64,000 bases of DNA from Clostridium tertium (lineage in GTDB: Bacteria; Bacillota; Clostridia; Clostridiales; Clostridiaceae). Position numbers and translations under genes: made by a program. The first letter of the stretch is position 1, and the number at the start of each line of letters is the position of its first letter. The notes under the pieces are model-generated. The model made no database searches, was not told the origin of the DNA, and worked only from the letters and a program-made list of their open reading frames with translations. Location: positions 1-64,000 of the forward strand of contig NZ_JAGGJY010000010.1 of NCBI RefSeq assembly GCF_017873245.1, given 5' to 3'. Shown piece after piece: positions 54,882-61,444 of this stretch.

Positions 54882-55208
54882 ATGATAACTAAAAATATTA
54901 AAACATATTGTGATCTATGTAAGAAAAGCTTCAAAATTAAAGCAAAAATGCTTAAGGAAACTAAAGTAACTAATGAAGTTACTAAGTTATCCTTTAAATG
55001 TCCCCATTGTAAACACGAGTTTGTAGTAATCTATAAAGATAATGAGGTTGAGGAAAATATAAAAATTATGAATGATATAGCTGAAGAAATAAAAAATAAA
55101 GATAAATTTGAGCCTATGGAATTGGACACATTAACAGAAAGATTTAACAAATTAAAACATAGAAATTTAGAATTAAGTTCTAGTTATAAAGTATTATATG
55201 GAAGATAA
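54882..55208 (+). CDS. Zinc-ribbon protein downstream of MuF
   Basis: 108 aa. CDLCKKSFKIKAKM and CPHCKHEFVVIY form a zinc ribbon, followed by a helical tail. Such genes often follow MuF in clostridial phages; role unknown. No gene occupies the short gap after it before the next promoter. Confidence 0.7.
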   Translation: MITKNIKTYCDLCKKSFKIKAKMLKETKVTNEVTKLSFKCPHCKHEFVVIYKDNEVEENIKIMNDIAEEIKNKDKFEPMELDTLTERFNKLKHRNLELSSSYKVLYGR

Positions 55209-55244
55209 ATATGATTAAAATAACTTATGGTTAATTTTTAATCA

Positions 55245-55274
55245 TTGAAAGATTATATATATTTTGTGTATATT
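55245..55274 (+). promoter_or_regulatory. Sigma-A promoter of the DUF1643 gene
   Basis: TTGAAA (55245-55250), an 18-base spacer, TATATT (55269-55274). It lies inside the late operon and directly before the DUF1643 gene. Confidence 0.6.
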
Positions 55275-55296
55275 GTATAAGAGGTGGTATTTTTAT

Positions 55297-55830
55297 ATGA
55301 TTAAATACGAGGTAGATGTAATTATTAAAACTGAAGGTGAGAATAGATATAGGTATTTATATGAAAAAACTTGGAATAGTACTAAAAAATATATTATATG
55401 TATTCTATTTAATCCATCAAAAGCAGATTTATATTTTAATGATAATACATTAGATAGATTAGTTTACGAGTTTAAAGATGAATATGGTGGAATTAAAGTA
55501 CTAAATTTATTTTCTATTATGGAAACCAAGTTATCAGATAATTATAATACTATGAAGGAAAATGAAAATTTCGAGTTTATCAAAGAATATATTAGAGAGA
55601 ATACAATGAGTAATTTCTTTGTAGGGTGGGGCAATAGCTTTGATGATTATCCAGAAGTATATATTAATGAAGGGAAAAATAGAAAAAAAGAAATAGAATT
55701 ATTATTTAAAAAATTAGAAATGAAAGATAGAGTATTTTGTTATCGAAATAATGCAGGTAAAAGAGGATTACATCCTTCTAAATATAGAAAAGAGTGGAAT
55801 TGGAAAGTAGATAAATATTTTAAACGTTAA
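55297..55830 (+). CDS. DUF1643 family protein (probable cargo gene)
   Basis: 177 aa from the ATG at 55297 (AAGAGGTGG upstream). DUF1643 motifs are ICILFNPSKAD, DNTLDRL and VLNLFSIMETK, with a later GWGNS and HPSKYRKEW. The function of the family is unknown. It interrupts the usual MuF-to-scaffold gene order, and has its own promoter and terminator, so it is likely a cargo gene expressed in the lysogen. Confidence 0.85.
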   Translation: MIKYEVDVIIKTEGENRYRYLYEKTWNSTKKYIICILFNPSKADLYFNDNTLDRLVYEFKDEYGGIKVLNLFSIMETKLSDNYNTMKENENFEFIKEYIRENTMSNFFVGWGNSFDDYPEVYINEGKNRKKEIELLFKKLEMKDRVFCYRNNAGKRGLHPSKYRKEWNWKVDKYFKR

Positions 55831-55858
55831 AAGTCTTAGTGTTCTAAGGCTTTTTATT
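55829..55858 (+). terminator. Intrinsic terminator after the DUF1643 gene
   Basis: 11-bp stem AAAAGTCTTAG / CTAAGGCTTTT (one G-U) with loop TGTT, then a T-rich tail. Confidence 0.9.
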
Positions 55859-55860
55859 TT

Positions 55861-55951
55861 CGCCTTTTTTAGCTGTTAAGCAGGCGGTAAAGAATTTAAG
55901 AGCACTCTAAATAATCGGGGACACGACCTCGGTAAAAAGTGAATTTTAGAG
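55861..55951 (+). promoter_or_regulatory. Structured leader before the scaffold-capsid genes
   Basis: Nested pairing: CGCC (55861) with GGCG (55883); CTCTAA (55905-55910) with TTAGAG (55946-55951); and within it CGGGG (55916-55920) with CCTCG (55927-55931) around ACACGA. It lies just upstream of the scaffold start. The G/C-rich hairpin stands out in this A/T-rich phage. Function inferred only. Confidence 0.4.
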
Positions 55952-55972
55952 ATATTAATGGAGGGAAATAAA

Positions 55973-56587
55973 ATGGCAAATATAAAAGCAATCATAGGAG
56001 AAGAATTATTTAAACAATTACCAGAAGATAAACAAAAGGAACTTGAAAAACAAGACTTAGAGGATGTATCGGAAGGTAAATTTGTAACAAAAGAAAGATT
56101 TAATCAGGTTAATGAACAGGTTAAGGAATATAAAAAGCAAGTTGGAGAAAGAGATACGCAGATAAGTGACCTTAAGAAAGAATATAAAGATGTAGATGGT
56201 CTTAAAGATAAGGTTACTAAACTTGAAGAGGATAATAAGAAGCAAAAAGAAGATTATGAAGCTAAACTTCAAAAAATTAATTTTTCGAATGCTTTAGATA
56301 AGGCTTTAGGTGAATTTAAAGTTAAGAATTCTAAGTTAGTTAAAGCGTTATTGGATAATGAAAAATTAAAAGTTGATGGTGATTCTGTCATTGGACTTAA
56401 AGAGCAAATGGAAGCTATAAAAAAGGAAAATGAGTTCTTATTTGAAAAAGAAGTTCCAGGAGCTCCTGATTTTATTTCAGGTGGAGATAGCACTAAATTA
56501 GACAATAAGAGCTTAGGTGAAAAATTAGGAGAAGCAAAAGCTTCATCACTTAAAACTAATAAAGACATTGATAAATTTTTTAGTTAA
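55973..56587 (+). CDS. Phage scaffolding protein
   Basis: 204 aa from the ATG at 55973 (GGAGGGAAATAAA upstream). Coiled-coil-rich and charged (residues about 35-105), with a conserved KNSKLVKALLDNEKLKVDG segment and a C-terminal GAPDFISGG. This is the minor structural GP20/DUF4355-type scaffold found before the capsid gene. It directs prohead assembly. Confidence 0.85.
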   Translation: MANIKAIIGEELFKQLPEDKQKELEKQDLEDVSEGKFVTKERFNQVNEQVKEYKKQVGERDTQISDLKKEYKDVDGLKDKVTKLEEDNKKQKEDYEAKLQKINFSNALDKALGEFKVKNSKLVKALLDNEKLKVDGDSVIGLKEQMEAIKKENEFLFEKEVPGAPDFISGGDSTKLDNKSLGEKLGEAKASSLKTNKDIDKFFS

Positions 56588-56601
56588 AAGGAGGAAAAAG
56601 A

Positions 56602-56955
56602 ATGTATTCAAAATCAGAAACATTAACAGCTACTAATAAAACTATATTAGCTTTAGCTGGAGAACTATTTCAGAACACTAATATTAAGGTAACTAAAACT
56701 GATGTATCATCAAAATTAGATAATGGTGTTCTTAAAGCTGGCACAGTATTATCTAAGGATGGTAAGTATGTAGATGGAACTACAATAACTCATGATAAGG
56801 CATTCGGATTGCTATATAAAGATGTGGATTTTACTAATTCAACAGGAAAAGAAACAGTATCAGTACTTATATTTGGATTTGTAAAAGAATCAGTATTACC
56901 AGAAGTAGTTAATGCTAGTGCTAAAGCTGCAATGAAGATGATTCAATTTCTATAA
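56602..56955 (+). CDS. Head decoration-like protein
   Basis: 117 aa. Position between scaffold and capsid and the segments NGVLKAGTVLSKDGKYVDG and DKAFGLLYKDVDFT suggest a lambda gpD-type head decoration protein. Probably stabilises the expanded head. AGGAGG upstream. Confidence 0.7.
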   Translation: MYSKSETLTATNKTILALAGELFQNTNIKVTKTDVSSKLDNGVLKAGTVLSKDGKYVDGTTITHDKAFGLLYKDVDFTNSTGKETVSVLIFGFVKESVLPEVVNASAKAAMKMIQFL

Positions 56956-56974
56956 TTAAGGGGGAAAATAATTT

Positions 56975-58009
56975 ATGCCAAAAATACAAGATTATATAAA
57001 TACAAAAGAAATAGCAACGTATATAGGAAAACTACCACCAGTAGATACTTTAGATGAAAGTTTATTTCCAAGAAAAAAACAAATAGGTATGGAACTTAAA
57101 TGGATAAGAGGTTCTAGGAATAAACCAATAGCATTAAGACAATCTACATTTGATGTAGCGGTAAAGCCAAGGGCACTAAATGCTACTTTAAAAATTGATG
57201 CTAAGAGGATGCCATTTTTTAAAGAATCAGTATTGATAAATGAAGAAGATAGACAGATGTTACTATTAGCATTAAATTCAAACAATGAAGCATTAGTAAT
57301 GCAATTAGCATCACAAATATTTGACAATTATACTTCACTAGTTGATGGAGCAGATGTTCAAATGAAAAGAATGAGATGTCAATTGCTTCAAAATGGACAA
57401 ATTAATATAGTATCAGAAGATGGTGAAATTATAGTTGACTACGGTGTAGATGTAGCAAATAAAGAAGTATTAGCTGGTGATGCTAAGTGGTCTAATCCTG
57501 CAGCAGATGTTGTAGGGGATTTTGAGAGATGGCAAAAGGTATTTACTGATAAAGGTATGGCTAAACCATCTAGAGCAATAATGACTGGTAAAACATTTGG
57601 TTATATACGAGCAAATACTGCTATAATTGCAGAAATAAAAGGAATAAATAATGTAATTATTACTGATCAATTAGTAAAGAACTATTTAAAAGAAAAGCTA
57701 AATATAACAGTAGCCATAGTAGCTGGACAATGTTATAACGAAGCAGGAATATTAATAAGCTTATACGAAGATGATAAGGTTACATTGATTCCTGAGGGAA
57801 CATTAGGAAATTCAGTTTATGGTACAACTCCAGAAGAAGCTGATAAAATTTATGGTTCTGGAAAACTTGATACACAAATTGTTAGAACTGGTATTGCTAT
57901 AACTGCAATGTGTAAAGAAGATCCAGTGACTGTTGAAACTAAGGTATCACAAATTTGTATGCCAAGTTTCGAAAGAATAGATGAATGTTTCTTTGCAAAA
58001 GTAAATTAA
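56975..58009 (+). CDS. Major capsid protein
   Basis: 344 aa, lambda gpE-type family with an HK97-like fold expected. It starts PKIQDYINTKEIATYIGKLP and has FPRKKQIGMELKWIRG and the C-terminal GIAITAMCKEDPVTVETKVSQ. It is the largest head protein after the decoration gene. GGGGG lies before the ATG. Confidence 0.92.
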   Translation: MPKIQDYINTKEIATYIGKLPPVDTLDESLFPRKKQIGMELKWIRGSRNKPIALRQSTFDVAVKPRALNATLKIDAKRMPFFKESVLINEEDRQMLLLALNSNNEALVMQLASQIFDNYTSLVDGADVQMKRMRCQLLQNGQINIVSEDGEIIVDYGVDVANKEVLAGDAKWSNPAADVVGDFERWQKVFTDKGMAKPSRAIMTGKTFGYIRANTAIIAEIKGINNVIITDQLVKNYLKEKLNITVAIVAGQCYNEAGILISLYEDDKVTLIPEGTLGNSVYGTTPEEADKIYGSGKLDTQIVRTGIAITAMCKEDPVTVETKVSQICMPSFERIDECFFAKVN

Positions 58010-58017
58010 TGAGTAAA

Positions 58018-58042
58018 GGGGTGCTTAAGCATCCTTTTCTTT
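58018..58042 (+). terminator. Hairpin after the capsid gene
   Basis: Stem GGGGTGC / GCATCCT around TTAA (one G-U), flanked by A and T runs. Probably a partial terminator that sets capsid against connector expression. Confidence 0.65.
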
Positions 58043-58066
58043 TTATTGTGAAAGGTGGAATAAATT

Positions 58067-58279
58067 ATGGCAAAAGTAAAAACTTATAAAGTAAGAGCTT
58101 TAGTAAATATCAAATATGATAAAACTGTAGTAAACACAGGTAAGGAGTTTAAAGTTAGGAAAAGTGACATTGATGAGTTAGTATCAAACGGGTATGTAGA
58201 AGTTTTAGATGAAATTAATGAAAATGATGGACCTAAAAATGAAGATGGAGATACAGGAGAAAAAGAAGGTGAGGAATAA
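58067..58279 (+). CDS. Small head-tail region protein
   Basis: 70 aa. KVRALVNIKYDKTVVNTGKEF then a C-terminal acidic tail (DGPKNEDGDTGEKEGEE). It resembles short proteins of unknown function found between capsid and connector genes. Its stop overlaps the next start. Confidence 0.7.
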   Translation: MAKVKTYKVRALVNIKYDKTVVNTGKEFKVRKSDIDELVSNGYVEVLDEINENDGPKNEDGDTGEKEGEE

Positions 58280-58602
58280 TGGTTGATTCACTTCAATTAT
58301 TAAAGCTATTTTTACAAGAAAAGAAATATCCTTATTTTTCTGATGAAGAATTAAGTTTGATGTTAGAGAGTAATAACAATGATGTTTATACTACAGCTTC
58401 AAAGCTTAGTTTAATGAAGGCTGATGGAGATAAAAAAATTAAAATAGGGCCAATAGAAATTGAAGGACCAGGAGCAGATTACTGGATTAATTTATCTAAA
58501 GAATATATTTCTAAAGCTGCATCAAGTTATATTACAAGTGGTTATAAAACTTCAATGCGTAGGAGTGATGAAGTTGTTAGACAAAGAATATTTAAGAAGT
58601 AA
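58279..58602 (+). CDS. Head-tail connector (gp15/Gp6-like adaptor)
   Basis: 107 aa helical protein with YPYFSDEELSLMLESNNNDVYTTASKLSLMKA, consistent with the phage DNA-packaging adaptor family that docks under the portal. It overlaps the next gene by 35 bases. Confidence 0.75.
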   Translation: MVDSLQLLKLFLQEKKYPYFSDEELSLMLESNNNDVYTTASKLSLMKADGDKKIKIGPIEIEGPGADYWINLSKEYISKAASSYITSGYKTSMRRSDEVVRQRIFKK

Positions 58603-59023
58603 AGTTGTTCAAGGTATTAATCTTATGCCTAGCGAATGTATTATTGTTAGAGAATTTAAAAATCATTATGGTGAAAAAGAAGGGTATATAAAAGTTTGTA
58701 AATTAACAGGAATTATTTACAATAATACAAACAATAAGAATATTTCTATTTCATTAAAAGATAAAGGTGAAATAATTAATGAAAATGTGAAAATATTTCT
58801 TGTAGATTATAATGAATCCTCAAAGCTGGTTAAAGCTACAGATTATTTGTTTGTTAGCAACAAGTGTTATAAAATAGTTGATCCAAGAGAGAATTTAGAA
58901 ATATATTTTGAAATGAAAATGGAAGAACATAGTTTAATTCTAATGGATGACTTAATCACTGAAAATGGTCAGATATATGAGTTAATGGAAGCTTCAGTTG
59001 AATTTATGGAGGCTACAAAATGA
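58568..59023 (+). CDS. Head closure-like protein
   Basis: 151 aa from the ATG at 58568 (AGGAGTG upstream). Position after the adaptor and the mixed beta-rich sequence (ECIIVREFKNHYGEKEGYIKVCKL) suggest a head closure (stopper) protein such as SPP1 gp16. Frame open further upstream, but overlapping the previous gene. Confidence 0.65.
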   Translation: MKLLDKEYLRSKVVQGINLMPSECIIVREFKNHYGEKEGYIKVCKLTGIIYNNTNNKNISISLKDKGEIINENVKIFLVDYNESSKLVKATDYLFVSNKCYKIVDPRENLEIYFEMKMEEHSLILMDDLITENGQIYELMEASVEFMEATK

Positions 59024-59367
59024 GTGGAATAAATTTTGATGCAAGTAATTTATTTAAAGGATTATCTGAGTTAGAGGAAAAATCTATTAAAAAGACAGAA
59101 CTTTATGCAAATGTTTCTGGTAGCAAAATGGTTAATGATGCAAAAGGTAATGCTCCATGGATGGATAGAACAGGCAACTCTAGACAAACTATTGATTATA
59201 ATGTACAAGCTAAGGGAACTATAACAGAAATACAGATAAGAGGGAATACACCACATTTTAAGTATTTAGAATTAGCTCATGAAAAGAGATTTGCAATATT
59301 ATGGCCAACAATACAAAAGCTTAGTGCTGAAATATTAAAAGGTTGGGCCAAAGTGATTTGGAAGTGA
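59020..59367 (+). CDS. HK97 gp10-like head-tail protein
   Basis: 115 aa. The gp10/HK97-like putative tail-joining pattern is present: ANVSGSKMVNDAKGNAPWMDRTGNSRQTI and HFKYLELAHEKRFAILWPTI. It overlaps the previous gene by 4 bases. Confidence 0.85.
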   Translation: MSGINFDASNLFKGLSELEEKSIKKTELYANVSGSKMVNDAKGNAPWMDRTGNSRQTIDYNVQAKGTITEIQIRGNTPHFKYLELAHEKRFAILWPTIQKLSAEILKGWAKVIWK

Positions 59368-59371
59368 TTGA

Positions 59372-59707
59372 ATGATAGTGAAGTTATATGATTTTTTAAA
59401 AGAAAATAATATAGAGTGTTATTTTATAGGACAACATAAAGAGGAATGTACAAGAAACTATGTTGTATTAAAAGATGATGGTGTAAGAAGTTTGGATGGT
59501 AAAGTTGGTACTGGATATGTAGATATAATTTTTTATGTACCACAAAACAATTTTACTAAATGTGAACCTTTCAAAAAGAAAATTAAAGAAATTATGAAGA
59601 ATTTCAAAAATTTGAAATATACAGGAGTAGAAACAGGGATGGTTACAGATGATGAAAAAAAAGCTATAACCTTTTCTATTATGTATGAAAACTATAAAAG
59701 ATTATAA
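59372..59707 (+). CDS. Tail terminator-like protein
   Basis: 111 aa. Position before the major tail protein and the sequence NYVVLKDDGVRSLDGKVGTGYVDIIFYVP fit the tail terminator/tail completion family. It caps the tail tube. Confidence 0.7.
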   Translation: MIVKLYDFLKENNIECYFIGQHKEECTRNYVVLKDDGVRSLDGKVGTGYVDIIFYVPQNNFTKCEPFKKKIKEIMKNFKNLKYTGVETGMVTDDEKKAITFSIMYENYKRL

Positions 59708-59721
59708 AGGGAGATGATTAA

Positions 59722-60276
59722 ATGGCAGTAGAAAAAATAACCGAAAAATCAATTGTCAATATAGTAAGAGTTGAAGTTGAAACAGAAGAGACTACACCTA
59801 AAATATACAGATTTGATACAGCAAGTGAAGCGACATATGCAGCAGTTGTGTCTGAAGGGCAAGAGACCATATTAAGAGCAAAGAATAAAATACTTGCTAC
59901 TAATAAAACAGAAGACATTCAATACGGTTCTGATGTTAATCTTACTCAAGTTGTAATGGTTCCAGAAGTTTTAGCTATAGTAGATGGTGGAACATTAACC
60001 AAAACACTTGATAAGGTTACAGGATATAGGCCACCAGCAATGGGGGAAGTAGTAAATAGAACAGGATTTAAACTAAGAATATTTACTGAAGAGAAAGATG
60101 GAGATGGAGAAACGTTAGGATATCAATGTTTTGAATATCCAGGATGCAAAGGGAAGCCTGTATCATTCAACTTTAAAGATGGTGAATTTATGGCACCAGC
60201 TTATACGATATCAAGTAGAGTTAAAAAGGGTACAGCTCCATATAATTTAGATTTCTTAGACGAATTACCAGTGTAG
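59722..60276 (+). CDS. Major tail protein
   Basis: 184 aa beta-rich. RFDTASEATYAAVVSEGQETILR and a C-terminal PGCKGKPVSFNFKDGEFMAPAYTI fit the tail tube protein family of siphophages. AAGGGAGATG precedes the ATG. Confidence 0.85.
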   Translation: MAVEKITEKSIVNIVRVEVETEETTPKIYRFDTASEATYAAVVSEGQETILRAKNKILATNKTEDIQYGSDVNLTQVVMVPEVLAIVDGGTLTKTLDKVTGYRPPAMGEVVNRTGFKLRIFTEEKDGDGETLGYQCFEYPGCKGKPVSFNFKDGEFMAPAYTISSRVKKGTAPYNLDFLDELPV

Positions 60277-60288
60277 GAGGATTAACAG

Positions 60289-60693
60289 ATGGCAGTAACA
60301 AGTTTAGATGATTTAAAAAAAATAGCAGAGGGACAAGAAGTCGAACTATTAGGATGGGGAGAAGAACCTTTTGTTTGTAAATTAAAAAGACCTAGTATGC
60401 TAGGATTGGTTGCAAATGGAGAAATCCCCAATCCATTATTAAATGCAGCTTATATATTATTTAATGGAGCTAAAACAACTAAAGACGTTATTAATATGAA
60501 AGAGCAAAAGGAATTATTGACTATAATGGCTAAAGCAGCTATGGTTGAACCTAGTTATACAGAGCTTGAGGAGATAGGATTAGAGTTAACAGATACTCAA
60601 TTACTTGAGATATATAATTATACTCAAATAGGTGTCAAAGCACTTACATCATTTCGTACAAAGCAGCAAGATTCTAAGAATACTGAGAATTAG
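60289..60693 (+). CDS. Tail assembly chaperone (G-like)
   Basis: 134 aa, helical, after the major tail protein and overlapping a second reading frame at its 3' end. This is the classical position for the lambda G/GT pair, which coats the tape-measure protein before tail polymerisation. The downstream frame lies +1 with respect to this gene; see the shift site. Confidence 0.85.
   Translation: MAVTSLDDLKKIAEGQEVELLGWGEEPFVCKLKRPSMLGLVANGEIPNPLLNAAYILFNGAKTTKDVINMKEQKELLTIMAKAAMVEPSYTELEEIGLELTDTQLLEIYNYTQIGVKALTSFRTKQQDSKNTEN
60652..60657 (+). promoter_or_regulatory. Putative +1 ribosomal frameshift site TTT-CGT
   Basis: In the G frame the codons read TCA TTT CGT. A +1 slip of the Phe tRNA from TTT to TTC moves into the downstream frame (GTA next). 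CGT is a rare Arg codon in this genome (AGA dominates), so a pause there could promote the slip. Other positions in the overlap cannot be excluded. Confidence 0.5.
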
Positions 60694-60952
60694 TGAAAAA
60701 TACAAGCAGAGGCCTAGCGAGATTATGGATATAAATGATTCATATCTCGCTTTTATTTTTGATGAAGCTTGTGAGTATATTTTATCTATGAAAACTTTTA
60801 AGGAAATAAAAGAAGGTGATAAAATGTATAAACAAGAATGTTGGATAAAAGATCCTAAATGGATTGACATAGAGGAAATAAAAAAGACAAAATCCTCAAA
60901 TAACAGTAGTTTGATATCAGAAATGGAAAAAAGTCTTGAAAAATACAGATAA
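60656..60952 (+). CDS. T domain of the tail assembly chaperone, reached by frameshift
   Basis: The reading frame overlaps the G gene from before 60632 to 60693 and extends to 60952, giving about 99 residues after the slip. It contains SYLAFIFDEACEYILSM, and lacks a credible ribosome binding site or start of its own. It is the expected partner of the G-like protein for making a G-T fusion. Confidence 0.65.
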   Translation, partial: VQSSKILRILRISEKYKQRPSEIMDINDSYLAFIFDEACEYILSMKTFKEIKEGDKMYKQECWIKDPKWIDIEEIKKTKSSNNSSLISEMEKSLEKYR

Positions 60953-60982
60953 TTGTTCTAATCTTATAATTATATGTATAAA
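60953..60982 (+). promoter_or_regulatory. Putative promoter of the lipoprotein gene
   Basis: TTGTTC (60953-60958), an 18-base spacer, TATAAA (60977-60982). It lies about 27 bases before the ATG of the lipoprotein and after the T frame ends. Confidence 0.5.
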
Positions 60983-61008
60983 TTTAGAGTTTATTATGGG
61001 GGTATAAT

Positions 61009-61383
61009 ATGAGAAAGATTATAAGTGTAATGGTATTGATTCTGCTATTAGTTAGTTGTGGTAGTAAAGAAATTGCTATTGGGGAAATAAAAGATATTTA
61101 TCAAAAAATCCATGTACTATCTGATGAATTAGGGGAAACAACATTTGTTACAAAAGATTCAGAGTATATAGTAATTAAGGATAAGGCTAAAGAAATATTA
61201 GAGGAGATTGAAAAAAATTCTATGGATTCTAAAGCTAAAGAATTGATGATAGAAAGTTGTAATAGTATTATTGATAATTGCAGAATTCAAATTGATAAAG
61301 GTTGGGAAGAATCTAGTAAAACTTATGAAAATGTATCAGATAATGTAGAAAAGCTAGAGGAATATATAAAAGAATTAAATTAG
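61009..61383 (+). CDS. Phage lipoprotein, probable cargo (possible superinfection exclusion)
   Basis: 124 aa. Signal peptide with a lipobox LLLVSC (Cys17) after a basic start MRKI. The mature part is a helical, charged domain with no enzyme motif. It lies between the tail chaperone and tape-measure genes with its own putative promoter and a terminator. Small surface lipoproteins of some phages, such as Ltp of TP-J34, block injection of related phage DNA, possibly by contact with tape-measure protein. A similar role is inferred from context only. Confidence 0.75.
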   Translation: MRKIISVMVLILLLVSCGSKEIAIGEIKDIYQKIHVLSDELGETTFVTKDSEYIVIKDKAKEILEEIEKNSMDSKAKELMIESCNSIIDNCRIQIDKGWEESSKTYENVSDNVEKLEEYIKELN

Positions 61384-61387
61384 ATTT

Positions 61388-61414
61388 AAGAATCACTTAA
61401 GTGGTTCTTTTTTT
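61388..61414 (+). terminator. Intrinsic terminator after the lipoprotein gene
   Basis: 9-bp stem AAGAATCAC / GTGGTTCTT (one T-G pair) with loop TTAA, then a T-run. Confidence 0.9.
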
Positions 61415-61444
61415 ATGCCCAAATTTCAAGAAAGGAGGGAATAA

